From NCBI GenBank assembly GCA_030280995.1, contig JASXTE010000012.1:7911001-7975000 (forward strand): a stretch of DNA of 64,000 nt, read 5' to 3'. Origin of the DNA: Hemileia vastatrix. Taxonomy: Eukaryota; Basidiomycota; Pucciniomycetes; Pucciniales; Zaghouaniaceae. Both the position numbers and the translations under genes were made by a program. Below the pieces are notes generated by a model, which was not told where the DNA came from, searched no databases, and saw only the letters and a list, made by a program, of their open reading frames with translations. Of this stretch, positions 23,154 to 34,309 are shown piece by piece (position 1 is the stretch's first letter; every line of letters begins with the position of its first letter).

Positions 23154-24115
23154 TGAGCTCTTCAAGTGACAATCTACCTGATTCTCCCTCTTCTGCTTCC
23201 AATATACATCATCAACCTCTAAATATTGGCCTGCACCTACATCTCTTCCTGATTTAATACAGCTCTACGTATTCTCAAATATGTTTGACCAGTCAAAAAA
23301 TAAATTATTGAGAGTACCGGTTCTCACCTCCAGTAATGTGTCATTGTGGAAATCAATGATAGAATTTTACTTTGATTCCACTGACTTAACACATCATATA
23401 AAATGTACCAGTAAACCCAGTGATGCTGACCCCAATGAGTGGCGTAAGGGAAAGTCCAAATCCCGACTTATTCTTATCAATGCTTTCAGTTCTATGGATT
23501 CTTTACTCATCTCCAAGGCAAAATCTACCTATCTTGCGTATCAAAAGGTTTTTCAGACTATGGTGAAGTAAATGCGTCAACAGTGTCTGATCTCTTAGAC
23601 CAGCTGGTTTATCTTAAGTGGGATGGTGTTTCTTCTCTAAGAGAACATCTTGGAAAGTTTGAAGAAATAGAAAGCTTATTAGTCAATAGCGCATCTAGTG
23701 ATTCAGAGCTAGTTAATTCCTCAAAAATAATTTTGATGATTCTGATCAAGAGTTTTCAACACAAATCCATGCTGGGAATAACTCAAAATATTTTTCAAAA
23801 TTTTAAAGATCTTACTCTTGAGCAGGTCTATGATAGTCTTAAGTCTGAGGCAAGTTGACAATTGTGTGACACCAACTTTACAGATAATGCGAATGCTCTT
23901 AAGGCTCAGTCTAAAAAGAAAAACCCACAACAAAGATCTTCACCTGATAAAAAGAATAAAAAAAAGCTGAAGTTTTGTCTGGGTCACGTTGGCCACAGTG
24001 ATGAAGACTGTATCACTCAATTGCGTGAAGAGTTGAAGAAGCTTAAAATCCGGTCTCACTCAAAAAATGATAAAGCAAAGGCTTCCAACAAGAAACTGAG
24101 TCTGTCTCCTTAGTT
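23154..24115 (+). pseudogene. Copia gag
   Basis: Starts MSSSSDNLPDSPSSAS at 23,154, changes frame near 23,232 and continues MFDQSKNKLLRVPVLTSSN, LWKSMIEFYFDSTDL and DQLVYLKWDGVSSLREHL. These match the UBN2/copia gag layout. A degraded zinc knuckle (FCLGHVGHSDEDC, first Cys lost) and a basic tail follow near 23,975. Stops at about 23,569 and 23,858 break the frame. Confidence 0.82.
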
Positions 24116-24139
24116 ATTGAACAAGAACATAAAGAATCA

Positions 24140-27100
24140 GCATATTTGGCAGTATTGAAGGAGAGTGGCACATGTTTCTTTCTTGATTCAGACGCAACTT
24201 CCCATATGGTCAAAGATAAACAACTGCTGCCAAATGTTACAAAACTAGCCTCTACCATCAATATTGACATGGCTGGATTTCAGATGCTGACTGCTGACTA
24301 TGCTGGAAATTTTTCTATCAGTCCTCATCTAACACTCAAGAATGTGCTTGTTATCAAAGATATTGCGAAAAATTTGATCTCAATTAATAAACTGAATCAT
24401 ATGGGCTACAGTGTGAACTTTTAGCCTTGTGAGACACAAGTTTAAAACTCCAGTTGTCAGCTTGTTGTAAAACTTACTCAGAAGGGCCAAAAACACAACT
24501 TATGGTATGTTAATAATCAAGCTTTAATGAACACAACCACAATTCTAACCTTGTATAAATGGCATTAACGGCTAGGTCATCTTAATGTCAAATCTACTAG
24601 GTCTTTTCTCAGATCAAAGGATATTGATTCTGTTGATGAAAAATTCAGTTGTGTGACGTGTTCAAAGGGAAAAACAGTGAAGACACCTTTTCTTTCTACC
24701 TTTCTGAGAGCCTCTGTTTCATTGTTCCAAATCCATTCTGATGTTATAGGACTGGTTTATCCTCCCTCTATTGGTGGCCATAGATTTATTGTGACCTTTA
24801 TTGATGATTGCACATGTTTTTCTACTATCTTTCTTATGAAGTGAAAAGCTGAGGTGTTTTCCAAATTTTGGAAATTTCAAGCTGATGTTGAGAATAAACT
24901 TGACCCAAAAATTAAATTCTTGAAAAGTGATAGGGGTGGGGAGTATGGTAGCAATAATTTTGATGATCATTTGAACAAAAGTGGCATTACTTGTGAACAG
25001 GCACCAGCCCAAACACCTCAGCATAACTCAGTTGCTGAACGATTTAATAAAACTCTGATTGAAAAAATCTGTACTGTGCTTATTGACTTAGCCTGTCCAT
25101 CCTACCTTTGGGGAGAATGTGAAATGATCTGCAATTACTAGTTGAATCTTATTCCACATTCTAAATTAAAATCAAAAACCCCTCAAGAAGTTCTTAGTGA
25201 TCATGTGCCTTGTAAAGGAGGCCATACAGTTGATTATAGCTTTATTAGACAATTTGGTTTGTTGGATATACAATATTTTTCCAAAGAAGATCAAACACAG
25301 AAGTTTCAACAAAGAGGTATCAAGTGTGCTATTTTTGGTTATGAACAGAACTCTAAAAGCTATAGGCTTTATGATCAGAAGTTAAAGAAAATTGTTATCT
25401 CTCAAAATGTTGATGTTTTTAAGTCTAAAAATTATTTCAATGAAAAAGGTTCAGTACTGCAGGTACCAGACGATGTTCTTCTTTCAAATAATGGAGTTAT
25501 TAATACTGGAAATCCTTCCTCTATCAGTGTCAATGTACCCATTAGTTTACCATCAGGATCAAATTCTATAACTCCAGAGCAGACCTCTGTCCCGGGTGAT
25601 GCTTTGGAGTTATCAGAGAGAGATTTTTTTGAGATACCTTCAAAAAATACTCAACGAATAAAAGTAATTATGTGACTGGTTACACCTGAAATTTCATCAG
25701 AAGAAGAATCTCCTCTTTCCAACACTGTTAATTTTGAAGATGAGGATTTAACTCTCAACGAATCCTTTCCAACTCAAGGGAGGCCAGTGAGACAACAAAG
25801 GCCTCCATCTTACTATGGCTTTGCTGCCAGCTTCTCACCAGATAATCCTACCTATAAACAAGCTTTGAACAGTCCTGAAGCTGCATTATGGAAAGAAGCC
25901 ATGGATACTGAGTATGAATCTCTCTGTGAACATCATGTGGGTAATCTAGTCACAAAGAAACAGGGCATGAAAGTTATAGGGGGTGTGTGGGTTCTTTCAA
26001 AAAAGGAGGATGAACTTGGTAGGGTCATTAGATATAAAGCTCGTTGGGTAGCACTAGGTAATCTTCAGAAGGAGGGTATTGACTATGGGGAGACCTATGC
26101 CTCTGTCTGACGCACCAAAACTTTCAGATTGTTGATGTCTCTTGCCGCTGCAAGGAACTGGACTGTTTCTCAGTTTGATATCTCAATGGCCTTCTTGCAT
26201 GGTGTTATGAAAGACGATGTGTATGTTACTCAAGTTAAGGGTTATGAACAAGGAGGGAAAGATAAAGTATGGAAACTCTGTAAATCATTGTATGGCACCT
26301 GGCAGGCACCTTGGCAATGGAAAGAAAAATTTGTTGCAGTCATGAATCAACTAAATTTTACTGAAGCTGAGGGTGATGAGTCACCTTTTATATTTCAAAA
26401 GAGTTATAAATTTATTTATATACATCTTCATGTGGATGATGGTTTAGTTTTCTCTAACAATACTAATCTTGTAAAAAATTTCACAATGATTTAATTAAAA
26501 ATTTTAAAGTTAAATGGATGGACAAGCCGACATATCATCTTGGTATCAAAATTACTTATCTTGATGACTTTATTACCCTTAGTCAATAATTGTATGTTGA
26601 TGAGCTGGCAAGACGTTTTGATCTTGGTGACTGTAAAAAATTGTCAACTCCTCTTCCAGTTGGCTGTGTTTTGCTTGATCCATCACCCATGGAGACTCAA
26701 TATGGAAAGGATGACCCTTACCAAGAATTAATTGGCTCACTCAATTATCTAGCTGTCTTGAATAGACCTGATATTTTTCAAGCACTGAATGCACTGTCAG
26801 AGTTTAATGCTAATCACTCACCAACTCATTGGAAACCCCCTCTTAAAATTTTTCAGTATATTCTTACCAATAAGTCTGTTGGTCTAAAGTATAGAAGAAA
26901 TGATTAAAACATTATATTTCAATCATAAAGTGATGCTGATTATGCTAATTGTAAATCTACAAGATGTTCTATTATGGGTAATGTCATACTTTTGAACAAT
27001 AGTCCTATTTCCTGGCGGAGTTGACGTCAAAAGGTGGTTACTCTTTCTGTTACAGAGGCAGAGTATATTTCCATGTGTGACTGTGCTAAGATGCTCATTT

Positions 27101-27441
27101 GGATCTCAAAACTGGTTTTCTCTCTGAACATTTCTTTTCTCACTCCTCAAATTCTGAGTAGTATCAATGCTCCTGAGTTGTTTTGTGATAATAGTGATGC
27201 AATATTTATGGGTAAAGAGGCTCAAATTAATGAGTGGTCCAAACATATTGATGTTTGGTATCACTGGTTAAGGCAGAAGGTAAAATGGAATGAACTTCAT
27301 ATTGTCTATTTTCCAACTCTTGATATGTTGGCAGACATGTTTACCAAACAACAACCTTGCATACGATATGAACATGAAAAAAGTTGTTTAAATCATATCA
27401 TGTCTGAAGCAGGGGGGGTATCAAAGAGTGCACCCATCTAG
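24140..27441 (+). pseudogene. Copia pol (PR-IN-RT-RH)
   Basis: Protease: CFFLDSDATSHMV (the family has DSGAT/DSGAS). GAG-pre-integrase: RLGHLNVKSTR. Integrase core: HSDVIGL, KSDRGGEYGS and SVAERFNKTL keep all three acidic residues. RT: WKEAMDTEYESL, YKARWVALGN, FDISMAFLHGVM, and HVDDGLVFSN in place of YVDD. RNase H: DADYANCKSTRCSIMG and VTLSVTEAEYISM, LFCDNSDAI. Stops at about 24,424, 24,844, 25,141, 25,675, 26,110, 26,494 and 26,907 divide it into pieces that otherwise run in order. Not functional as it stands. Confidence 0.92.
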
Positions 27442-28191
27442 GTTGTCAGGTTCCTACATCTTTTACACATGCTCAACACAATGCTAGATTTAGAACGAGT
27501 ATAGATTTATTTTGTGATCTGTTAGTAAGGGTGAATAGTGATAATATGAGATTATATATAGTAAATGGTGTTTTTACTTGTTCCCTATCCAATCTTGTAT
27601 TTCTTTCCTCTTCACTGAAAACTGATTGATCATATCAAATCATTTTTCTTTCTCTATTTTAATTCATTAATTGATTTTTTGTCGTGCATTAATATTGCTG
27701 CTCATTTGTCAATCACTGGGGACAGGTATTACTGTTGTACTCTATTTTTTTCACTGATACTAATCATGGTATGATTTAGGTGATCGATATATACTCTAGC
27801 AGCGCAGGGATATTACTAACAGTCAGATTATAATTAATAAATTAAAAGGTATATATATTATTTGTTATATATTTTTTTTCTATTTTATGTTAAAGCAATC
27901 CAATCTTGTATTTCTTTCCTTTTCACTGAAAACTGATTGATCATATAAAATCATTTTTCTTTCTCTATTTTAGTTCATTAATTGATTATTTGTCTTATGT
28001 TAATATTTCTGCTCATTTGTCAATCACTGGGGACAGATGATTGATATATACTCTAGCAGCCCGGTGATATTACTAACAGTCAGATCATAATTAATAAATT
28101 AAAAGGTGATTTATATATACTCTAGCAGTGCGGGGATATTACTAACAGTCGGATTTTAATTAATAAATTAAAAGACACAGGGTCTTCAATA
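27419..28191 (+). repeat. 3' LTR of the copia element
   Basis: Matches 22,353-23,127 with scattered substitutions and the same three-fold and two-fold internal repeats. Confidence 0.93.
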
Positions 28192-28199
28192 AGAAAATG

Positions 28200-28929
28200 T
28201 AAATAAAAAACAGAATTGGTAGGATAAAAGAAAAAACCATACTTGAGTTAGATCAGGTTGGTTTATATCACCATAAGGATCTATTGAAAAGATATCTTGA
28301 TTTGTGGAAGTTGAATGAGGGGAGGCTTGAGTAGAAGAAGAAGGAAAAAGATTTCTTTTGACATCATGTTCAGAGATAGCATCTTCACCATCCAACATTT
28401 TTTCGGGATTAAAATTAGTTCGCTCTCCAAAAATAGCATCCATCTCTTTAAAGTAAGGACATAAAGAATCAAGCTTATTGTCTATGGATTTGACGCCCTT
28501 ACTGATATCAAGGTCAGTAATACCAAAACCAGTAGGAGATGAAAGAGTCTTTGCCTTTTTGTATTTGGCTTGATATTGCTTGAAGCATTTAGACATCTGT
28601 TTAGGTAAAAGATCTATCATTCCCTTGGTCTTATTCCATAATATATTGGCCATTAGAAGATAGCCATTGACTTTTGATGCAGGGGGCTGTCCTACTTTAG
28701 TTGCATTTTTGGTACCAAAACAAGAATCATAGTTAGTTTTAGTTTTCAGCCAGTTGATAAGAATGAGATGATGATCTTTTTTTAATTGAATGGTCTTTGA
28801 TTTCTCGGCTGAGCAGGGGAAAGAGGGAGTAGTGCAATTTGATGAACAACTGAGGGAAGGCTGCCATTGAGAAGATCTATGATGAAGGGGCATGTTAAGA
28901 TAATTGAAGATGAAAAGGAGCAAAAACAA
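28200..28929 (-). pseudogene. 5' part of a Harbinger-linked Myb/SANT-like gene
   Basis: A long open minus-strand frame. It encodes LILINWLKTKTNYDSCFGTK, SKVNGYLLMANILWNKTKG, LLPKQMSKCFKQYQAKYKKA and LDSLCPYFKEMDAIFGE, a trihelix/Myb-like DNA-binding layout, then an acidic and Ser/Thr-rich linker ending QPDLTQ at a GTATGG donor. The copia element lies in that intron. The remaining exons are at 21.7-22.3 kb. Upstream, at about 29,259, is a Harbinger-type terminus, so this is read as the accessory gene of a two-gene Harbinger transposon. The piece itself has no stop, but the 3' exons do. Confidence 0.65.
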
Positions 28930-29259
28930 GTAGATGAGATAGTGAGGTGTTCAGAATGGAGAGAATAGACAGGATGAGATGAGAATGGGAGTTTGCAACA
29001 AGGTAGAAAGCATATCCAGAGAGTAGTCAAAGATGTGTTTATGAATGAAAGTAGGCCAAGATGTGGTTATGACAGAAAGTTGTCAGATATGTGGTTATGA
29101 AAAATTGAGGATAAAAATGTCGGATAAGAGGTCAACTTTGACACATAAAATGTCTAATAACCCAATTATTAGCAAAAATAATTGCGGAAGATAATTGGGG
29201 TATAAGGATTTTCATCTGCAATTAATTTAATTGTGGATCGGTCAACTTTGATTATCCCT
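28930..29259 (-). mobile_element. Harbinger element terminus and 5' leader
   Basis: Read on the minus strand from 29,259, AATAGGGATAATCAAAGTTG then ACCGATCCACAATTA and CTTATACCCCAATT resemble, in order, the sequence at 7,446-7,580 (GGGGGTATCAAAGCTGACCA, ATCTGCAATTA, CTTATACCCCAATT). So the two elements share their end and subterminal sequence, linking the transposase at 7.8-9.0 kb and the Myb-like gene to one family. Confidence 0.6.
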
Positions 29260-29639
29260 ATTATAGAGATAGACAATACTTTGTTGGACAAGAATATATA
29301 TTTCACGTATGAAGAATTGTAAAATGCTCATAAACCTGCTGGAGAAGACACCAGCAATTAAGGAAGGGATGGTGTGAAGTGTTGCCTCTCCTGGACCATT
29401 TTCTTTTCCTTTTTCATCTATCCTTCTATGTTTTCCCTTTACAGGTGTATTAGTATAATAATGCCTTAAGCGGCAATCATGTAACAGTATAATTAGTTAG
29501 TGATAACACTTAGTTATTCATACATTTCTTTTATCGGCTATCCATCTACAAATAATTTCATATTCCATAATGCCTCTTCATAATTACTAAATCCTTAAAA
29601 ACCACCAATATATTAGTTATTTACATTTCCCGCTCATCC
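29260..29639. other. AT-rich spacer, nothing recognised
   Basis: No repeat or open frame of note. CpG becomes more frequent after about 29,640. Confidence 0.5.
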
Positions 29640-29854
29640 TTGAATTAGTGTAATGACTGTCGTGCCTATATGTACTGCGCCCTATTTGAAATCTGAAGGA
29701 CAAGTTCCCACTTTTGTGCTCATAGTTTACTTCTGCGACGAACAGCAGAACTCGCGAGAATCACAAATGGTTCTTTCCGGGGTTCTACAGGCTGACACCG
29801 TGCTACAAACAGTTATGCAACAGATACGAAACAATTGTTTTTTGGACTTAAGAG
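29640..29854. repeat. Outward-facing right end related to the foldback family
   Basis: The end, CAACAGATACGAAACAATTG followed by TTTTTTGGACTTAAG, is the inverted counterpart of the sequence at 31,104-31,150. CpG-rich compared with the rest of the window. The start of this element was not found. Confidence 0.5.
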
Positions 29855-29864
29855 CCACCTATGA

Positions 29865-30889
29865 CCTTTAAGTGCCAAAAATAATTGTTACATAACTGTT
29901 GTGTAATCGTTGCGCCATTGTTGCGCCCCAAGACGAAACGAACATTTATTGTAGTGTGAAGTAATACATAATTGATTCTTCTCGGAGCTCTATCACTGAC
30001 GCATTCTTACATGCTGCGCCCCAAGATGAAACGAACATTTATTGCAATGGTTTGCAGTATGTATTACGTGGCAGCGGGTAGTACAATATGCCCCAAATAT
30101 AGGATATGACGTCATTTAAGTTATCGCCGGAGCAGTTCAAGGTTGTTACCGAATCGCTGCCCAAGAAAATTCAAGACTTTTTGACAAGACAAAAATTGGA
30201 CAGCAGATTATTTTTGAAAGTGGTACAGCTATTTGGAAAAACCTTGATCTTTTTTTTCCCTCTTCCCCCGCCAAAAGCGACCTAAACTCATGTTTTTGGC
30301 GGAGGATGGAAGTCAAAAACATAGCAAGCTTTTTTCATATAGCTAGACAGTGAAATTTGAATCGATTGAAACACAATCAAAAACATTTCAAATTTTTTTT
30401 GACAGGATGACAAACTGAGCTGAAAACTTTCTTGAAAGATTCAATTTACAGCTAATCCTGGAAAGCTTGCGGTGGTTTTGCCTCTAATCCTCCTCCAATG
30501 AAATAGATCAGCTGACCTAAACTCTTGATTTTGGCGGGGGATGGGTGTAAGACAACCGCAAGCTTTCCGGGATTAACTGTACTACGTGGAAATGGATCCA
30601 CTGGCCCCATTACTTCAATTCCGCAGCCGAATCATGAACTAATGCTATCAAAAAAATCTACAGCTCAATTTTTTGTCCTATCAATAAATTTACACAATTT
30701 TTTTAAATTTTGTCTCAATCGTTTCAGATTTTCCTGCACTTTATTTAATCGTACTAGAATATTTTTCCTCATTGGCCATACTCCTCGCCATCGAGTATTA
30801 CTGCAACAAATGTTCGTTTCGTCTTGGGCGCAGCAATAGCGCAACGATTACGCAACAATTATGTAACAATTGTTTTTAGCACTTAAAGG
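29865..30889. mobile_element. 1-kb foldback element with about 95-bp terminal inverted repeats
   Basis: The left end (CCTTTAAGTGCCAAAAATAA, then GTAATCGTTGCGCCATTG, then CAAGACGAAACGAACATTT) is repeated inverted at 30,800-30,889 with few mismatches. Further inverted blocks inside, such as GGAAAGCTTGCGGT near 30,460 and its complement near 30,565, mean much of the element can fold on itself. GACCTAAACTC...TTTTGGCGG is present twice in direct order (near 30,273 and 30,515). There is no coding frame of note. It keeps many CpGs. Superfamily unknown; a non-autonomous Mutator-like or Foldback-type element is possible. Confidence 0.8.
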
Positions 30890-30893
30890 TATT

Positions 30894-31093
30894 AGGGGGT
30901 ATCGAATTTAGAAATTTGTAAATATTTAAAAGGTATTTAACAACACAAAAATAAAGCCACAGAGTCAACATTATTACTCAGTAAAAAGGTATTTTTGGGA
31001 CACAATATTCCATAATTGAAAAACTAATCATGGTTGATTTGGTGGAAAAAAGAGGTATTTCAATATGGAAGATTTCTGACCTTGATACCCCCT
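30894..31093. mobile_element. 200-bp Harbinger-type MITE
   Basis: Ends AGGGGGTATCGAATTTAGA and CTTGATACCCCCT are inverted repeats. ATT on both sides (30,891-30,893; 31,094-31,096) is the likely 3-bp target duplication. Ends match those of the Harbinger elements at 7,449 and 46,119. It inserted directly beside the foldback. Confidence 0.85.
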
Positions 31094-31100
31094 ATTAATT

Positions 31101-31190
31101 GTGTCTTAAGTGCAAAAAACAAATGTTTCGTAACTGTTGCATAACTGTTGCGCTCCACGCCGAAACAAAAATGTATCGTAGTGTATCGAA
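31101..31190. repeat. Left end related to the foldback family
   Basis: GTCTTAAGTGCAAAAAACAAATG, read as GTCTTAAGTGCAAAAAACAA plus ATG, then TAACTGTTGCATAACTGTTG and GAAACAAAAATGTATCGTAG, resembles the foldback terminus at 29,865. With the piece ending at 29,854 it forms an outer pair of inverted ends around the foldback. It lies upstream of the module gene and may be part of its promoter region. Confidence 0.55.
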
Positions 31191-31340
31191 AAATGAACTG
31201 CGGCTGTCAAAAAAAGTCTGTCACTCAATTTGCGCTTTATCAATAAGTCTAGAGCTTCCTTATTTTTGTTTCAAAATTTTACAAGTTTGTCTCGCATCCA
31301 TCCAGTTTACGAGCACTTCGTTTATTGTTTTTAGGTTCCT

Positions 31341-34309
31341 TTGCATCATCATCATAGTTTCATAACCTCTTTAACTTATTCATCATTTACTAGCCTTATG
31401 TTGTTCAGGTATTTATCAAATAAAGGGGGAATGAATATTGATACTTTTAAAAATAATTCTTTAGGCCAATATGTGTCAATGTTATTTAATTTTTTTGTCT
31501 TTACAAAACTGTTATATGGTCCTTTTGTCTGGCCAAAACCCACCGGCGGTAAAAACATACTTTCATCCTCATCCACCCTTGATCTCAGTTTATCTTTACG
31601 TCCTCCTCAGAGCAGTTTAAATGATGGCATGGATAAGAGCTATGGAACTAATGAAGAATCAAATGTTAGAAATGAAAAGTTCAACCAAAATGAATATTCA
31701 AGCATCAATCCTGTTAGTCATTTAGAAATGTAGTTTGCAGTGACCAAAGAACTCATAATGATAATACCTATCACTTTAGCAGAGCTACTTGGGTGCAGAT
31801 GGCAACCTAATTCTTTATAATCAAGAAGGGCAATCAGCTTCATTATTCCCTTTTGAAGGTTACCATCCAGCAACTAATATACTACATATGGGAAATGGTC
31901 CTCCCATACCAGTGTATTCTTACTGGGTTTGTTGCTTATACTTTAACTCCAAAAAGCAGAGCACCAACATTTTTTTCAGGGCAAACAACGCTGGCCCTAC
32001 GGACAGACTTCATGCAGCAGCATCCCAAACCCACCAAGCCGAACTAATATTCCGTATCGCCACTCTAATGAAGCCGAAGGTTATGCGCATTATGTGAGAA
32101 CAGCTAAAGAGTTTCAGCTCAACAACTCTGCTACCGTGCCGCTCCACAATCATCTAATGAATCAAAATATCTCAGATGAAATTCTTGAGCAAGACAAAAG
32201 TGTAAAGAAGAAGAAAAGGACCCGGGAAGAAAAATTGAAAAGCATGTAAGTATTTTAAATACATTCCGAGTTACTAGCATATATATGTCTTTCGTTATTC
32301 AGTAAACAACTAATATGGCACGTCGCAACAGAATAGAGATTCCAAAGGCATCATCATTACCATTTTCTGACTCTCATCCAGCATTTATGCAATCGGTTCC
32401 TGAACATGTTCATCCAAATACGGTGTATTTTCAATGGGTTCGTTGTTCCTATTTTGAATAAGGAATATCATATCGCTCATTATTATCTACAGGATCATCA
32501 GTCCTTACTATGCCCTATAATTGCTGCAGAAGATGTTAACATGAACGCTGAACAGGGAATGAAAATTTCTAATCATCATCCTGCTGACGAAAGCTATGGT
32601 ATGTATCATCTTAAAAAAGCTAATGAATTAAATAGTACCAATCCTTCCCTCTTGCAGTGCAAGATCCTCTTATAAATCAAAATACTATCCGTGGAAATCA
32701 TGTTGAAGACCAAAGTGAGCCCAGTAAAAAAAGGGCCAAGAATAAAAAATCAGAAAACAAGTATGTATTTTAATTACATTTTATGTATCTGAAAATCTAG
32801 ATACTAATACAACACACATGGAAACAGAATAGATACACAAATTGCGCCATCATTCCTGCTTGTTGGCCCCCATCCAACGGTTATGCAATCTAATCTGGGG
32901 AAGGTTGATTCCAGCGCAGTAAATTCTCAATGGGTTTGTTTTGCATATTTCTATTCAGCAAGAGATGATTGTTGAAAATAATTCAATAGGATGGCCGATT
33001 TGGGCTGTACAGAGGAATTTCTCTACCTACTGAAGACATGAACCTCAATGAGAAAATGAGATGTCCTGATTCTCATCTTACTAAAGAAAACTCTACAGTT
33101 TTTCGATGCGAAACATCTGGAAAGTTGCAAAATACCAATCATTCCTTGCTTCAATCTCAAAATTCTCTCTTACGCGAAAATCCCGCGGAGGGTATGGTTA
33201 GGCAAAAAAAAACCGTAGAAAAAAAAAAAAAGCCTAGCTCAAATATTGAGAATAAATTTAATTTACGTCGAATACCTAATGGATGGCTAACATATGTAGG
33301 TATGGGTGCTGCTCGCCGTAAGACACAGAGTAAAATCCAGCACATGCTAGCAACACTTCCACGTGAGTGGAAACAACCTTCTAAAAATATTAAAATTTCA
33401 AAACTACAAAAATGGGTGAAAGTACTTTTTCAAATGTCCAATAGTTTATTTTCATATTCGCCAGGCTGTAGGAAATTTTCAAGAAAAAAAGGACCAATTG
33501 AAGTTTATCAGATTTATCATGAGGGGATCGATAAACATTTCTTTCATAAGTTGAGGCATGACTCTAACGTGAAGCAGGCAAAAATTTCTCAGCTATTAAT
33601 CTTTCAAGATGTTCAAAAAATTTCCCATGCACTTAAAGATTTACAACCAAAAAATCCAGAAAATTCTCAAGAGTCTGCACTTTACTGGCGGATTTATAGT
33701 ACAACCATGCAGCTGATGGAAAAAGGTTTACATAGCTCAATTGCAATCTGTTGCGCTGAATATGCTCAAGATTTCTTTTGCGCTCTACCTGAAAATCTAC
33801 AAACACCTGAGAGAAAAAGAGAAACCTTTGAAAGGCTAAATCTTTTGATGAGAGAATGGTTGGAAGCGGCAAATGGGGATGAGCTACGGGAAATTAAAGA
33901 CCACAAGAACTGCAAGCTAAATTTTGGCACATTTCTGGGGAACATACCAGATCCTGAAAAGCGCCATCGATATGTTTTCTATGTCAAAATTTTACACCGA
34001 GTGAGAAAATCAAATTCCAATTCCAGATTCTTTTCTAAACATGCAATATTTATATATAATAGCATACTCATGAAGCGATACAGCCATGAGCAATTAAATC
34101 TGCATTGTGGTGATTTGGAACAATTGAACATGAAGTTCACGAGTTTGTTTCCAGCTCAACTTGAGAGATTAATGGCGTCAAAATATAATATTCTTGATAA
34201 TGGTGAAATATATATTCAGATGGCAAATTTCCCCGTTAAATGGTTTAAATCATGGTCCAAGATATATCTGGAAGATAATAAGATGAGCCGCTCTCAAAAA
34301 TGCAGATGA
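31341..34309 (+). CDS. Multi-exon gene with three to four tandem exon-pair modules, function unknown
   Basis: Proposed exons, all joining in phase: one ending near 31,730; one from about 31,786 to 31,926; 31,980-32,245; 32,332-32,437; 32,493-about 32,598 and 32,660-32,760 (split by a 61-bp GTATGT...TTGCAG intron); 32,828-32,933; 32,990-34,309. Short 'A' exons share HPAxxMQS and end VYxQW (VYSYW, VYFQW, VNSQW). Each is followed by a longer 'B' exon that ends in a Lys-rich stretch (KKKKRTREEK; KKRAKNKK; KKTVEKKKKPSS). The last B exon runs into a domain of about 350 residues beginning RRIPNGWLTYVGMGAARR and including QDFFCALPENLQTPERKRE. I recognise no family. The last frame is 423 codons without a stop and the region keeps CpGs, unlike the dead transposons. 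The start codon and first exon are uncertain; 31,341 is a frame start only. A basic, possibly nuclear protein is the most that can be inferred. Confidence 0.62.

Larger units (their letters stand above)
22353..28191 (+). mobile_element. Complete Ty1/copia LTR retrotransposon inside an intron
   Basis: LTRs of 775 and 773 bp (22,353-23,127 and 27,419-28,191) flank gag and pol in copia order: protease, integrase, RT, RNase H. The LTRs start TATCAAAGAGTGC and end GGGTCTTCAATA, so the ends are TAT...ATA and not the usual TG...CA. A G-run (AGCAGGGGGGG) just before the 3' LTR is the purine tract. The target duplication is unclear (flanks ATAAAA and AGAAAA). The insertion splits a minus-strand gene whose exons lie at both sides. 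Many stops: inactive. Confidence 0.93.

Noticed and set aside
31341..31500. Start of the module gene at the His-rich frame start near 31,341
   Set aside because: The beginning of the open frame is low-complexity and may be intron or leader; kept only as the outer limit of the gene.
33038..33500. HMG-box or other mating-type domain in the module gene
   Set aside because: RRIPNGWLTYV recalls the start of an HMG box, but the following spacing and Trp/Lys pattern do not fit.
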